Shown piece after piece: positions 27,773-38,266 of a stretch of DNA of 64,000 bases (the stretch's first letter is position 1; the number at the start of each line of letters is the position of its first letter). The notes beneath the pieces were generated by a model. That model saw only the letters and a list, made by a program, of their open reading frames with translations, searched no databases and had not been told where the DNA came from. Source of the DNA: Pseudomonas fontis (GTDB lineage: Bacteria > Pseudomonadota > Gammaproteobacteria > Pseudomonadales > Pseudomonadaceae). A program made the position numbers and the translations under genes. The stretch covers positions 1 through 64,000 of the forward strand of contig NZ_JAMDGY010000037.1 of assembly GCF_028656955.1 (NCBI RefSeq), in the 5' to 3' direction.

Positions 27773-29428
27773 ATGCGCGACTACAGCGCTGCTGCGAGCA
27801 GCTTCAATTATCGGCAGGCGGCCGACGCCGCGCTGGCGGGCAGCCTTGAGGCGCTCAATGCCTGTGTCGAGTGTTGCGACCGGCATACCGGTGACGGGCG
27901 CGTTGCGCTGGTCTGGGAGGGGCGTGATGGCGCCAGTGCACAGTACAGCTTTGATGAGCTGCAAGCGCGTGCGGCGCGCCTGGCCAATGTCCTCAAAGGG
28001 CAGGGCGTCGGCAGCGGCGACCGGGTTGCCGGGCTGCTGCCGCGCACCGTCGAGCTGCTGGTTAGCGTACTCGCCACCTGGCGCCTGGGGGCGGTCTACC
28101 AACCCCTGTTTACCGCCTTCGGGCCGACCGCCATCGAGCACCGCCTGCACAGCTCGGGTGCCAAGGTGGTGGTCACCGACCGTCAGAATCGCTTCAAGCT
28201 GGACGATGTCTCGGCCTGCCCGCGCATCATCACGGTCGACGCCGATGCGGCGAGCAGCGACCTGGACTTCCACAGCGCCCTGAACAACGCCGCCGCCGAA
28301 TGCACACCAGTGTTGCTGGCGGCGGATGCGCCGTTCCTGCTGATGTTCACCTCCGGCACCACCGGCCCGGCCAAGCCGCTGGAAGTACCGCTGCGGGCCA
28401 TCGTCGCCTTCCAGGGCTACATGCGCGATGCCATCGACCTGCGCCCCGAGGACCGTTTTTGGAACCTGGCCGATCCGGGTTGGGCCTACGGCCTCTATTA
28501 CGCCGTCACCGGTCCGCTGGCGCTGGGCCATGCGACCACCTTCTTCGATGGCCCGTTCAGTGTCGACAGCACCTGCCGGGTGATCGACAAGTACCGCATC
28601 ACCAACCTGGCTGGCTCGCCCACTGCCTACCGCATGCTGATCGCCGCCGGCGAGGCCTTCTCGGCACCGATCAAAGGCCGCCTGCGCGCGGTGTCCAGCG
28701 CTGGCGAACCGCTCAACCCGGAAGTCATCCGCTGGTTTCGCGAAAACCTCGACGTGACCATCCACGACCACTATGGCCAGACCGAACTGGGCATGGTGCT
28801 GTGCAACCACCACGGCCTTGAGCACCCGGTACACCTGGGTTCGGCAGGCTTTGCCATCCCCGGCCACCGCATCGTGGTGCTCGACGAGCAGCAGCGCGAG
28901 CTGCCACCCGGCCAACCAGGCATTCTCGCCGTGGACCGCGAGCAATCGCCGCTGTGCTGGTTCGGTGGTTACCACGGTTTGCCGACCTCATCCTTCATTG
29001 GCCAGTACTACCTCAGTGGCGACACGGTCGAGCTGAACAGCGATGGCAGCATCAGCTTTGTCGGGCGCAGTGACGACGTGATCACCACTTCCGGCTACCG
29101 CGTCGGCCCGTTCGATGTGGAAAGTGCCTTGATCGAGCACCCGGCGGTGATCGAGGCCGCCGTGGTCGGCAAGCCAGACCCTGAGCGTACCGAGCTGATC
29201 AAGGCTTTCGTGGTGCTGGGCCAGGGCGTCGAGGCCAGCGCGGAGCTGGCCGAAGCGTTGCGCCAGCATGTTCGCCAGCGCCTCTACGCGCATGCCTACC
29301 CCCGTGAAATCGAATTCGTCGGCGAACTGCCGAAAACCCCGAGCGGCAAGCTCCAGCGTTTCATCCTGCGCAACCAGGAAATTGCCAAACAACAAGAAGC
29401 TGCGCTGGCCAACACCGCCAGCGCCTGA
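27773..29428 (+). CDS. Acyl-CoA synthetase (AMP-forming)
   Basis: A 551-residue adenylate-forming enzyme that activates a carboxylic acid to its CoA thioester. The phosphate loop [13 protein letters not shown] is at about residues 189-201, and the C-terminal catalytic lysine lies in [10 protein letters not shown] near residue 520. Its place at the head of a complete short-chain beta-oxidation operon, and its resemblance to the P. putida gene at the same position (often called fadDx), suggest short- or branched-chain substrates. The ATG at 27773 is preceded by GAGGAA. It ends 10 bp before the SDR gene. Confidence 0.88.
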   Translation: MRDYSAAASSFNYRQAADAALAGSLEALNACVECCDRHTGDGRVALVWEGRDGASAQYSFDELQARAARLANVLKGQGVGSGDRVAGLLPRTVELLVSVLATWRLGAVYQPLFTAFGPTAIEHRLHSSGAKVVVTDRQNRFKLDDVSACPRIITVDADAASSDLDFHSALNNAAAECTPVLLAADAPFLLMFTSGTTGPAKPLEVPLRAIVAFQGYMRDAIDLRPEDRFWNLADPGWAYGLYYAVTGPLALGHATTFFDGPFSVDSTCRVIDKYRITNLAGSPTAYRMLIAAGEAFSAPIKGRLRAVSSAGEPLNPEVIRWFRENLDVTIHDHYGQTELGMVLCNHHGLEHPVHLGSAGFAIPGHRIVVLDEQQRELPPGQPGILAVDREQSPLCWFGGYHGLPTSSFIGQYYLSGDTVELNSDGSISFVGRSDDVITTSGYRVGPFDVESALIEHPAVIEAAVVGKPDPERTELIKAFVVLGQGVEASAELAEALRQHVRQRLYAHAYPREIEFVGELPKTPSGKLQRFILRNQEIAKQQEAALANTASA

Positions 29429-29438
29429 GGACCCCGTC

Positions 29439-30206
29439 ATGCAGATTGCCAACAAGAACTTCATCGTCAGCGGCGCCGCCTCCGGGCTGGGCGCGGCAAC
29501 GGCTGAAATGCTCATCGCCGCCGGCGCCCAGGTCATGTTGGTCGACCTCAATGCCGAGGCGGTCGCCGCCAAAGCCGCAGCACTGGGCGACAAGGCCCGC
29601 TTCGCGGTGGCCGACATCAGCCAGGAAGCCGCCGCCAAGGCCGCCGTCGACGCTGCCGTGGCCGCGTTCGGCAGCCTGCACGGGCTGGTCAACTGCGCCG
29701 GTATCGTCGGCGCGGAAAAAGTATTGGGCCGAAACGGCCCGCATGGCCTGGACAGCTTCAGCCGGGTCATCAACGTCAACCTGATCGGCAGCTTCAACCT
29801 GCTGCGCCTGGTGGCTGCGGCCATGGCCGAGGGCCCGGTGGGCGAGGACGGTGAGCGCGGGGTGATCATCAATACCGCGTCCATCGCCGCCTACGACGGC
29901 CAGATTGGCCAGGCCGCCTATGCCGCTTCCAAGGGCGCGATTGCCAGCCTGACCCTGCCGGCCGCCCGTGAGCTGGCGCGCTTCGGCATCCGCGTGATGA
30001 CCATCGCCCCGGGCATTTTCGAAACCCCGATGATGGCCGGCATGACCGAGGAAGTTCGTGCCTCGCTGTCCGCCGGCGTGCCGTTCCCGCCACGCCTGGG
30101 CCGCCCGCAGGAATACGCCGCGCTGGCCCGCCATATCATCGAGAACAGCATGCTCAATGGCGAGGTGATCCGTCTCGACGGCGCCTTGCGCATGGCAGCC
30201 AAGTAA
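29439..30206 (+). CDS. fadB2x: 3-Hydroxyacyl-CoA dehydrogenase, SDR type
   Basis: A 255-residue short-chain dehydrogenase resembling type II 3-hydroxyacyl-CoA dehydrogenases (the HSD10/HADH2 class), which oxidise 3-hydroxyacyl-CoA with NAD+. The nucleotide loop is [16 protein letters not shown] at residues 9-24. The catalytic Ser and Tyr-x3-Lys appear in [20 protein letters not shown] followed by ASKGAIASL. The typical PGIFETPMM substrate loop is present. The start at 29439 follows GAGGA; a longer upstream frame overlaps the synthetase and is rejected. The symbol follows P. putida usage for the same operon. Confidence 0.88.
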   Translation: MQIANKNFIVSGAASGLGAATAEMLIAAGAQVMLVDLNAEAVAAKAAALGDKARFAVADISQEAAAKAAVDAAVAAFGSLHGLVNCAGIVGAEKVLGRNGPHGLDSFSRVINVNLIGSFNLLRLVAAAMAEGPVGEDGERGVIINTASIAAYDGQIGQAAYAASKGAIASLTLPAARELARFGIRVMTIAPGIFETPMMAGMTEEVRASLSAGVPFPPRLGRPQEYAALARHIIENSMLNGEVIRLDGALRMAAK

Positions 30207-30223
30207 TCCTGGAGGAATGACCC

Positions 30224-31417
30224 ATGACCCTCGCCAATGATCCAATCGTAATCGTCAGCGCCGTGCGCACCCCGATGGGCGGGCTGCAAGGCGACCTGAA
30301 ATCCCTCACCGCGCCACAGCTTGGCGCCGCCGCCATCCGCGCCGCCGTCGAGCGTGCCGGGGTGGACGCCAACAGTGTCGAGCAGGTGCTGTTCGGCTGC
30401 GTCCTGCCTGCCGGCCTCGGCCAGGCACCGGCACGCCAGGCGGCGCTCGGCGCCGGGCTGAACAAGGGCACCACCTGCACCACCCTGAACAAGATGTGCG
30501 GCTCGGGCATGCAGGCGGCAATCATGGCCCATGACCTGCTGCTGGCCGGCACCGCCGAGGTGGTGGTGGCTGGGGGCATGGAGAGCATGTCCAACGCGCC
30601 GTACCTGCTCGACAAGGCGCGCAGCGGCTACCGCATGGGCCATGGCAGGATCATCGACCACATGTTCCTCGATGGCCTGGAAGACGCTTACGACAAGGGC
30701 CGCCTGATGGGCACCTTTGCCGAGGACTGCGCCGAAGCCAACAGCTTCAGCCGCAAGGCCCAGGACGATTTCGCCATTGCCTCGCTGACCCGTGCCCAGC
30801 AAGCGATCAAGGACGGCAGCTTTGCCGCCGAAATCGTTCCGGTGCAGGTTACCGAAGGCAAGGAACAGCGCCTGGTCAGCGACGATGAGCAGCCACCCAA
30901 GGCACGCCTGGACAAGATCCCGCAGCTCAAGCCGGCCTTCCGTGAAGGCGGCACGGTGACCGCCGCCAACTCCAGCTCCATCTCCGACGGTGCTGCCGCG
31001 CTGGTGCTGATGCGCCGCTCCGAGGCCGAGAAACGTGGCCTCACACCCCTGGCGGTGATCCATGGCCACGCGGCCTTCGCCGATGCCCCGGCACTGTTCC
31101 CGACGGCGCCGATCGGTGCCATCGACAAGCTGCTCAAGCGCACCGGCTGGAGCCTGGGCGAAGTCGACTTGTTTGAAATCAACGAAGCGTTCGCCGTGGT
31201 TACCCTGGCGGCGATGAAACACCTGGACCTGCCCCACGACAAGGTCAACGTGCACGGCGGTGCCTGCGCCCTGGGCCACCCGATTGGCGCATCGGGCGCG
31301 CGGATCCTGGTCACGCTGCTCTCGGCCTTGCGCCAGAAAGGCCTGAAACGCGGCATCGCCGCCATCTGCATTGGTGGCGGTGAAGCCACCGCCATGGCCG
31401 TCGAGTGCCTGTACTGA
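30224..31417 (+). CDS. fadAx: Acetyl-CoA acyltransferase (thiolase II family)
   Basis: A 397-residue thiolase that cleaves 3-ketoacyl-CoA to acetyl-CoA and a shortened acyl-CoA. The nucleophilic Cys92 lies in [32 protein letters not shown] carries the catalytic His, and the second active-site Cys is in [10 protein letters not shown]. The length is normal for a biosynthetic/degradative acetyl-CoA acetyltransferase. The start at 30224 has GGAGGAA 8 bases upstream. It lies 17 bp after the SDR gene and 8 bp before the acyl-CoA dehydrogenase gene. Confidence 0.93.
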   Translation: MTLANDPIVIVSAVRTPMGGLQGDLKSLTAPQLGAAAIRAAVERAGVDANSVEQVLFGCVLPAGLGQAPARQAALGAGLNKGTTCTTLNKMCGSGMQAAIMAHDLLLAGTAEVVVAGGMESMSNAPYLLDKARSGYRMGHGRIIDHMFLDGLEDAYDKGRLMGTFAEDCAEANSFSRKAQDDFAIASLTRAQQAIKDGSFAAEIVPVQVTEGKEQRLVSDDEQPPKARLDKIPQLKPAFREGGTVTAANSSSISDGAAALVLMRRSEAEKRGLTPLAVIHGHAAFADAPALFPTAPIGAIDKLLKRTGWSLGEVDLFEINEAFAVVTLAAMKHLDLPHDKVNVHGGACALGHPIGASGARILVTLLSALRQKGLKRGIAAICIGGGEATAMAVECLY

Positions 31418-31425
31418 GGTGTCCC

Positions 31426-32553
31426 ATGCTGGTCAATGACGAACAACAACAGATTGCCGATGCCGCCCGTGATTTCGCCCAGGAGCGCCTGCGCCCCTTT
31501 GCCGAACAGTGGAGCCGCGAACACCGCTTCCCCAAGGAAGCCATCGCTGAAATGGGCGAACTGGGTTTCTTCGGCATGCTGGTGCCGGAAGAATGGGGCG
31601 GTTGCAACACGGGCTACCTGGCCTATGCCATGGCCCTGGAAGAAGTGGCCGCCGGCGACGGTGCCTGCTCGACCATCATGAGCGTGCACAACTCGGTGGG
31701 CTGCGTGCCGATCCTCAAGTTCGGCACCGAGTTGCAAAAAGCCAAATTTCTCACCCCGCTGGCCAGTGGCGAGATGCTCGGGGCGTTTGCCCTCACCGAG
31801 CCTCAGGCCGGCTCTGATGCCAGCAGCCTGAAGACCCGTGCGCGCCTTGAGGGCGACCACTACGTGCTGAACGGCTGCAAGCAGTTCATCACCTCCGGGC
31901 AGAACGCCGGGGTGGTGATCGTCTTTGCGGTGACCGACCCTGCGGCCGGCAAGCGCGGTATCAGCGCCTTTATCGTGCCGACCGACTCACCGGGCTATCA
32001 GGTCGCGCGGGTCGAGGACAAGCTCGGCCAGCACGCTTCGGACACCTGCCAGATCGTCTTTGAAAACGTGCGCGTGCCGGTCGAGAACCGCCTGGGCGAG
32101 GAGGGCGCAGGCTACAAGATCGCCCTGGCCAACCTGGAAGGCGGGCGCATTGGTATTGCCGCGCAGTCAGTGGGCATGGCCCGGGCGGCGTTCGAGGTGG
32201 CCCGCGACTATGCCCGCGAGCGCGAAAGCTTCGGCAAGCCGCTGATCGAGCACCAGGCCGTGGCCTTCCGCCTGGCCGACATGGCCACCCGCGTCGCCGT
32301 GGCCCGGCAGATGGTGCATCATGCCGCTGCCCTGCGTGACGCCGGGCGCCCAGCGCTTGTAGAAGCCTCGATGGCCAAGCTGTTTGCCTCGGAAATGGCC
32401 GAAAAGGTCTGCTCCGATGCCTTGCAGACGCTGGGCGGTTATGGCTATCTGAGCGACTTCCCGCTGGAGCGGATCTACCGCGACGTGCGGGTTTGCCAGA
32501 TCTACGAAGGCACCAGTGACATTCAGCGCATGGTCATCGCGCGCAATCTTTGA
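31426..32553 (+). CDS. Acyl-CoA dehydrogenase (short-chain type)
   Basis: A 375-residue FAD enzyme introducing the 2,3 double bond into acyl-CoA. The family signatures are [19 protein letters not shown] near residue 123 and [20 protein letters not shown] near the end. The final [17 protein letters not shown] carries the conserved Glu-Gly-Thr segment of short/branched-chain enzymes. The start at 31426 opens [18 protein letters not shown] as usual; the in-frame ATG seven codons earlier overlaps the thiolase end. It is the fourth gene of the operon. Confidence 0.92.
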   Translation: MLVNDEQQQIADAARDFAQERLRPFAEQWSREHRFPKEAIAEMGELGFFGMLVPEEWGGCNTGYLAYAMALEEVAAGDGACSTIMSVHNSVGCVPILKFGTELQKAKFLTPLASGEMLGAFALTEPQAGSDASSLKTRARLEGDHYVLNGCKQFITSGQNAGVVIVFAVTDPAAGKRGISAFIVPTDSPGYQVARVEDKLGQHASDTCQIVFENVRVPVENRLGEEGAGYKIALANLEGGRIGIAAQSVGMARAAFEVARDYARERESFGKPLIEHQAVAFRLADMATRVAVARQMVHHAAALRDAGRPALVEASMAKLFASEMAEKVCSDALQTLGGYGYLSDFPLERIYRDVRVCQIYEGTSDIQRMVIARNL

Positions 32554-32567
32554 AGGGAGCAGTTTGC

Positions 32568-33341
32568 ATGGCATTTGAAACCATCCTGTTGGACATCAAG
32601 GGCAAGGTCGGCCTGATCACCCTGAACCGGCCGCAGGCGCTCAACGCGCTCAACGCGCAGATCGTCCGCGAGATCAACCAGGCCCTGGACCAGCTTGAGG
32701 CCGACCGCAACATCGGTTGCATCGTCCTGACCGGCTCGGCGAAAGCCTTTGCCGCCGGCGCCGACATCAAGGAAATGGCCGAGCTGACTTACCCGCAGAT
32801 CTACCTGGACGACCTGTTCAGCGACAGCGACCGCATCGCCAATCGACGCAAGCCGATCATCGCGGCGGTATCGGGCTTTGCCTTGGGCGGCGGCTGTGAG
32901 CTGGCGCTGATGTGCGACTTCATCCTGGCTGCCGACAACGCGAAATTCGGCCAGCCGGAAATCAACCTCGGCGTGCTGCCAGGCATGGGCGGCACCCAGC
33001 GCCTGACCCGTGCGGTGGGCAAGGCCAAGGCCATGGAACTGTGCCTGAGCGGTCGCCTGATGGGCGCCGAGGAAGCCGAGCGGGCCGGTGTGGTAGCGCG
33101 CATCGTGCCGCAGGCCGAGTTGCTCGATGAAGCGATGAAAGTGGCGGCAGTGATCGCCAGCAAGTCGGTGCCGGTGGCCATGATGGTCAAGGAAACCGTC
33201 AACCGCGCCTTTGAAGTGAGCCTGTCGGAAGGCGTGCGTTTCGAGCGCCGGGTGTTCCACGCAGCCTTCGCCACGCACGACCAGAAAGAAGGCATGGCGG
33301 CGTTCATCGACAAGCGCGAGGCGCAGTTCAAGGACTGCTGA
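32568..33341 (+). CDS. fadB1x: Enoyl-CoA hydratase
   Basis: A 257-residue crotonase-fold enzyme hydrating 2-enoyl-CoA to 3-hydroxyacyl-CoA. The oxyanion-hole segment [14 protein letters not shown] is near residue 62. The catalytic Glu pair is placed by [20 protein letters not shown] and by [20 protein letters not shown]. The start ATG at 32568 has GAAGGGAG upstream. It is the last gene of the five-gene catabolic operon; the next gene, a giant toxin-like protein, follows after 76 bp with no clear terminator between them. Confidence 0.93.
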   Translation: MAFETILLDIKGKVGLITLNRPQALNALNAQIVREINQALDQLEADRNIGCIVLTGSAKAFAAGADIKEMAELTYPQIYLDDLFSDSDRIANRRKPIIAAVSGFALGGGCELALMCDFILAADNAKFGQPEINLGVLPGMGGTQRLTRAVGKAKAMELCLSGRLMGAEEAERAGVVARIVPQAELLDEAMKVAAVIASKSVPVAMMVKETVNRAFEVSLSEGVRFERRVFHAAFATHDQKEGMAAFIDKREAQFKDC

Positions 33342-33417
33342 ACCCGCAATATGTACTGCCTGTACGGGCGGATGAACACGTGTAATCGGGCTTCCTCAAC
33401 GCTAAGGAAGTCTCATC

Positions 33418-36400
33418 ATGAGTTCAGCCGATTCACCGTATGGGCAGCTCGCGCAGGGTGCCTCGCTGTGCACCCCGGTCGGTCCGAAGTTCGCTATCCG
33501 GCCGACCTTGCGCGGGGTCGCCGCCAGGATCATTCAGGAGCAATGGAGCGCCCGCCGCCTGGGCGGTGCCATGGTGCCCGGGGTGGTGCTGGTCAGAACC
33601 CAGACGCTGCAGCGCTTTCGTTACGACAACCTGGCCGACGTGCTGATCGAGCGCTACCGTCGGCAACAGGCACTGAACCTCGACAGTGACCTTGACTACC
33701 TGGCCATTCTTCCCGAAACCGGACACCTTCAGGTGCACGCCGTAGAGGCGGATCTGCATGGCCTGGAAGTGCTGATCAACGAGTGCGGGCCCTTGCTGCT
33801 CGACGAGTACAAGCGGGCGCTGAGCGAATTCTGGTTCAACCCCACTGAGCAGGGCTCGGCCCCCTGGCAGTGGCTGACGGATTATCTGCAAGCGCAGTTT
33901 CGCCGTGCCGCCGAGGCCGGGCGCGATGCTGGCGATCTGGATGGGCTGGAGGTGGGCACGGCGATGGCGGTGGCCTGGTTCCCGGCGGCTGCGCATCGCG
34001 CGCCGATGGCCAACCTGGCGCAGACCCAGGTGCGTCTGTTGAGCCTGGATGTCAGCCAGGAGCTGCACCTGAACCCCGAACTGGCCAGTGCCGTGATCAT
34101 CGAGCGCAGCGTGCCCGAGCGTGGCCGCACGGTGGTGCTGCTGTACACCCTGGCAGGCAAACTCTACCGTTTTGATGCCCGCCAAGGTTTGGCGCAAGCC
34201 TTGTTGCGAGGTGGCGAGAGCAACGCGACAGGGCCCTTCACCTTGCACCTGTGCCAGACCGAGCTGTCGGTGTTCGAGGCCCAGGCGCGCTTGCTGCTTG
34301 AGCAGCAGTTGGCGTTGATCGACCTGCTGGCGCAGCACCCGGCCGCAGCAGATGAAGACCCGGTCGAGGCACTGGTCAGCCGGATCGATGAAGCCACCTC
34401 ACTGATCGAGATCAGCCTGCGCAACCGCAAGGACCTCGACCAATTGTTCCAGCAAGCGCTGCCGGCCTGGATGCGCGACGCCGGCGCCGCCGACACCCGC
34501 CAGTACATCGACGGCTTGATCCGCCTGGCCAATGTGCAGTTGCGTACGGCAGGGCGCTCCTACCTGCACGGCGTGTTGCCGATCAATGAATTCGCCCGCA
34601 ACGCCATGCACCTGGCCATCAGGGCTGACCATGCCGCTGCCGGGGTGCTGGACCTGGACAAGGTCGAGGTGGTCAACCGCCAGGTGACTGCTGCCAGCTC
34701 CGCCAGCGGCGGCAATCCGGTGGTCTCGGGGGCAGTGAAAGAAGTGGCGCTGAATCTGGAGCAGTTCGCCCTGGCCAATGTCGCGGCGCTCAGGCCCGGC
34801 AGCGTTTCCGTGCGCTGGATCGATGGCAGGGCGGCGCCGGCCTGGTTGACGGTGGACTACCTCAAGGGCCTGGTCAGCCGGCTGGACTGCGGCGCCGCCT
34901 ACCCGGCGTTGCTGCAAGCCAAGCTGCTGGATGACCCGGTCGAGAGTGCCGGTCGCGAGCATCTGTTCATCGAGCAATTGCGCGAACAGTTGCCGTTGCT
35001 TGCCATGGAACAGTACTTGAGCAAGACCGGCGGCATCAGCGCCGTCAGTGTGAAACGCATTGGCGCCTTGACCCGCCCGGGTCTCAACAGCGAGGACATC
35101 GTGCGCCTGCGCCCGCTGTCGTTTATTCGCAAGCCGGGAGCGGCTGCGGATGTGGCGCTCAATGCGTTTCTGATCGAAGGCGTGGGCAACCAGAGCGAGC
35201 CGGTGCTGCTGTATCGCCCTTTGCATCGGCAATCGTTGCTCGAATTCGAATCACGCCAGGCCTTGTTCGAACAGATCTGTGAAGACGCTGCGCTGCAGGC
35301 CGACATCCTCATGCGCCTGGATGAGACGGTCCAGGCGGTCTATGCCAAGGGCGGTTTCGAGGAGCCGCATATCGCCAGGTTCTTCCTTGGCGACGAGTTT
35401 TCCCCACCCGAAGTGCCGGCACCTGCGCAACTGGGCATGCTGGCGATTGCCGAGCAAACCCTTGAGCACCTGTACCGCAGCACGGTCGCCGAACTGATCG
35501 CCCGGGCCCGCGCCCAATCGGTGTCCACCAGCGAGAGCCGCTGGCAGGGTTATCAGGAACTCGGCTGGCTGATGTTCAACACCGTGTTGCCGTTGCTCAG
35601 CGGGCCGGTGGCCACGGCGACCTGGATGGTGCAGTTCCTGGCCACGCTGCAGACCGCGTTGCAGCGCCCGAGCGAAGTGGGCAACCAGCAGGGGCTGGCG
35701 GACCTGCTGTTCAACCTGGCGTTGATGTTGTACGCCTACAGGACTCACCGCAGCGGCGGCGCGCTGTCGCCAGCATCGGAAGTGTCGACAGTGCCGATGC
35801 GAGTGGTCGAGGTACAGGACGGGGCGCTGGAGCAGGCGCGCACTTCACCTTCCGGCGCTGCGCTGGCCCGGCTTGATTTCGGCTGGGCAACGGCGGGGCA
35901 ACGGTTGAGCGCCGAGCAGGCGACCCAGTTGCGCACCTTCCGCAGTGACCTGAGCGTGGCGCAACTGGGGCTGCCCATCCCCCATGGCCAATGGAAAGGC
36001 CTTTATCTGGTTCAGGAGCAGTTCTGGGCGCTGATTGATGGCGGCATCTATGCCTTGTCGATCAATGCCGATGAAGTGCGCATCACCGACAGTGCCGGGC
36101 GCGGCGGGCCGTGGCTGCGTCAGGACGGCGAGCAGCGCTGGCAGTTTGACGTGCGCCCACGGCTGCGCGGCGGCATGCCGCTGAAGGGGCGGGTCGAGCA
36201 GTTGCGTGAAGCCAATCGGCTGCGGGTGCTCGCCCTGGAGCAGGCGGATGCAGCATTCAATGCGCGCCGGGTGGAGCAGGAGCGCCAGTTGCATCAGGAC
36301 CTTGAGCAGATCGCCGCCCAGGAGATACCGGACGCCGAGCTGCTGAAGCAGTACAAGACGCACCTGCTGGCGTTTTCCAACGACCTGAAACAGGCGCACG

Positions 36401-38019
36401 AGAACTTCCTGGCGCTGAACCAGTTGAAGGCGCAGAAGGACTTCAGTCGTACCCATGCGATCTACCTGTTCAACCTGGGCAAATACCAGACGCTCGAAGT
36501 ACTCGCGCTGCGTCATCAGTTTGCCGACAGCGCCACGCAGATGCGTGCCCTGGGTGAAGTGCAGGGCACGCTCAACCTGATCCCCTTGCTGAGCGATCCG
36601 CGTACGGCGGCCTACCAGCGTCTGGTGGTGCTGCTCAAGCAGAGTGCGGCGCTGGCCGATGAGATCGTCGAATGCTACCAGGCGATCGCGGCGCTCAAGG
36701 CCAAGCTGGCGGCGACACCGCCGTTGGGCGGAGGGTTCGTAGGGCGCCTGGAGGCCCTGGCGAAGAACGAGTCGGGCATCAAGGCCTGGCGCTCGACGCA
36801 GATCCGCATGATGTGCGCATTGACCCTCGAATCGGATCGCACGGTAGGGGCTGGGCACCTGCTGCTCAATTCATTGCAATCGGCGCGCCTGGCCTTGCAG
36901 ACGCAGATCGAACTGGACCGGGCAAGCGACTTCACCCATCAGCAGCGTATTGACCTGCTCAACAGCAGCGCGCGCTTGTATGCCGGAGCCCGGGAAAGCC
37001 TGCGCAGTTTTGCCGAAGGGGTCAGCAGTGACGATCAGCGCAGCCGCTTGAGCGCTTATGAGAACACCCTGGTCAGCTTGCAGCAGGATGCCGAGAGCGA
37101 ACTGGCCGCGTCGATTCGCGAGCTGCCAGAGCAACGCGAGCCACCAGGGCCGGTCTTGAACCCCAAGCGGGAAATCATCCGCACGCGCAACAAAGGTTAT
37201 GTGGTCGGCCAGCGGCGTGCAGGCAAAGGCGGCAAGCCGGACATGGTGGTGGTCACCGAGGCGATTGAGAACACTGACCTGGCGCGCTACACCCACAATG
37301 TGCAGGCCGATATCTGGGAACCGGTGCTGCCGCCGGCCAAGGCGCCGCAGGTGACGGCCAACCTCAAGGCACTGTTGGCGGAATCAGCGCGCTTGCTGCT
37401 GGAGGCGCCGCGTCACCTGCAGCGCGCCAGGGCGCAGGCGCGTACCGCCAGCGTGCCGGTGGAGATGGAGGAAATCCTCACCCAGCGGGCCCGCCCGCTG
37501 GACGCCCTGAGCTTGCAGATCGAGCAGGCGCTGACCCGCAGCAACGCCACCGACAGCCTTTCCGGTGGCCAGGATGCCGCCGTCCAGGCCAAGGCCTTGA
37601 GCGACATGGCCCGACAGATGCGCGAGGCGGGGCGCACCTTGCGTATCGAGATGATCAAGGCCCAGCCGCCGACTGTCGGGCGGGTGGCCTACCTCAAGGC
37701 CCAGGGGCAGGTGAGCATCGCGCGGCTGGAGGCGCGCAAGGCCAGCCGGCCGCGCAAGGGGTATTCGGTGGATTACCTGCAGGAATATGTGGTGCGTGAC
37801 CAGGCCATGCAGCCCCTGTGGTATGCACACTTTCACTACGCCAGCCTGCAGGCGGCCGACACTGACTTTGTGGTCGCGCACCTGAAAACCCGGGAGCAGC
37901 GTTTTGATGCCGGGCAGTATCGGCTCAGTGGCGAGAAGGACAACCAGAAGGTGATCGAGGTGTACCGCAGCCGGATCGACAAGGCGAGCGCCGCGAAACT
38001 GTTCCTCGACCTGGTGTAG
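33418..38019 (+). CDS. Giant toxin-like protein, fourth paralogue without NEL domain
   Basis: A 1533-residue protein of the dermonecrotic-toxin-like (DUF6543) type. Two shared landmarks link it to the three NEL proteins. One is a hydrophobic helical stretch at about residues 714-775 (LGWLMFNTVLPLLSGPVA, then MVQFLATLQTAL). The other is a beta-rich segment near 860-930 in which GRGGPWLRQDGEQRWQFDV resembles their GCWRIQHPRR region. It has no LRRs and no C-x-D cysteine. From about residue 940 it is largely helical and coiled-coil-like, ending in a conserved-looking tail (QPLWYAHFHYASLQAADTDF). The ATG at 33418 follows AAGGAAG. Its stop codon lies in a repeat. The C-terminal function is unknown. 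Confidence 0.75.
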   Translation: MSSADSPYGQLAQGASLCTPVGPKFAIRPTLRGVAARIIQEQWSARRLGGAMVPGVVLVRTQTLQRFRYDNLADVLIERYRRQQALNLDSDLDYLAILPETGHLQVHAVEADLHGLEVLINECGPLLLDEYKRALSEFWFNPTEQGSAPWQWLTDYLQAQFRRAAEAGRDAGDLDGLEVGTAMAVAWFPAAAHRAPMANLAQTQVRLLSLDVSQELHLNPELASAVIIERSVPERGRTVVLLYTLAGKLYRFDARQGLAQALLRGGESNATGPFTLHLCQTELSVFEAQARLLLEQQLALIDLLAQHPAAADEDPVEALVSRIDEATSLIEISLRNRKDLDQLFQQALPAWMRDAGAADTRQYIDGLIRLANVQLRTAGRSYLHGVLPINEFARNAMHLAIRADHAAAGVLDLDKVEVVNRQVTAASSASGGNPVVSGAVKEVALNLEQFALANVAALRPGSVSVRWIDGRAAPAWLTVDYLKGLVSRLDCGAAYPALLQAKLLDDPVESAGREHLFIEQLREQLPLLAMEQYLSKTGGISAVSVKRIGALTRPGLNSEDIVRLRPLSFIRKPGAAADVALNAFLIEGVGNQSEPVLLYRPLHRQSLLEFESRQALFEQICEDAALQADILMRLDETVQAVYAKGGFEEPHIARFFLGDEFSPPEVPAPAQLGMLAIAEQTLEHLYRSTVAELIARARAQSVSTSESRWQGYQELGWLMFNTVLPLLSGPVATATWMVQFLATLQTALQRPSEVGNQQGLADLLFNLALMLYAYRTHRSGGALSPASEVSTVPMRVVEVQDGALEQARTSPSGAALARLDFGWATAGQRLSAEQATQLRTFRSDLSVAQLGLPIPHGQWKGLYLVQEQFWALIDGGIYALSINADEVRITDSAGRGGPWLRQDGEQRWQFDVRPRLRGGMPLKGRVEQLREANRLRVLALEQADAAFNARRVEQERQLHQDLEQIAAQEIPDAELLKQYKTHLLAFSNDLKQAHENFLALNQLKAQKDFSRTHAIYLFNLGKYQTLEVLALRHQFADSATQMRALGEVQGTLNLIPLLSDPRTAAYQRLVVLLKQSAALADEIVECYQAIAALKAKLAATPPLGGGFVGRLEALAKNESGIKAWRSTQIRMMCALTLESDRTVGAGHLLLNSLQSARLALQTQIELDRASDFTHQQRIDLLNSSARLYAGARESLRSFAEGVSSDDQRSRLSAYENTLVSLQQDAESELAASIRELPEQREPPGPVLNPKREIIRTRNKGYVVGQRRAGKGGKPDMVVVTEAIENTDLARYTHNVQADIWEPVLPPAKAPQVTANLKALLAESARLLLEAPRHLQRARAQARTASVPVEMEEILTQRARPLDALSLQIEQALTRSNATDSLSGGQDAAVQAKALSDMARQMREAGRTLRIEMIKAQPPTVGRVAYLKAQGQVSIARLEARKASRPRKGYSVDYLQEYVVRDQAMQPLWYAHFHYASLQAADTDFVVAHLKTREQRFDAGQYRLSGEKDNQKVIEVYRSRIDKASAAKLFLDLV

Positions 38020-38137
38020 CCGCTGCCGGCAGGCTGCGCTCGCCTGCAACGCGGGCGCCGCCCTTTTGGGGAGCCCTTGCGGACTCCAGCGCAGCCTGTC
38101 GGCAGCGGCTACAGCGCAGCCTGTTGGCAGCGGCCAC
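38016..38137. repeat. Cluster of three GCAGCGGCTAC-type repeats
   Basis: The 25-bp unit at 38016-38040 is inverted (24 of 25) at 38088-38112, and a variant follows directly at 38113-38137. The preceding GGGAGCCCTTGCGGACTCC hairpin plus unit is nearly the same as 206-256 at the left edge of the window. The first unit includes the stop codon of the 1533-residue toxin-like gene, so the repeat may act as its transcription end. The rest of the gap to 38266 shows no gene. Confidence 0.75.
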
Positions 38138-38266
38138 AGCGCACAGGCCTACTACCAAAAGACAAGGCACTGCCTGCCAATGGACCATTCGTCCTCTGCT
38201 CCGGCCTGATTAAGCTCGCTGCATCGCCTGTCGTTACGTCAGGCCCGGACCAGCAGAGGCCCCATC

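Noticed and set aside
14017..38019. Toxin region as part of a prophage or integrated island
   Set aside because: No integrase, transposase, phage genes or attachment repeats were seen, and base composition looks like the flanking genes; tRNA-Val genes are over 5 kb away.
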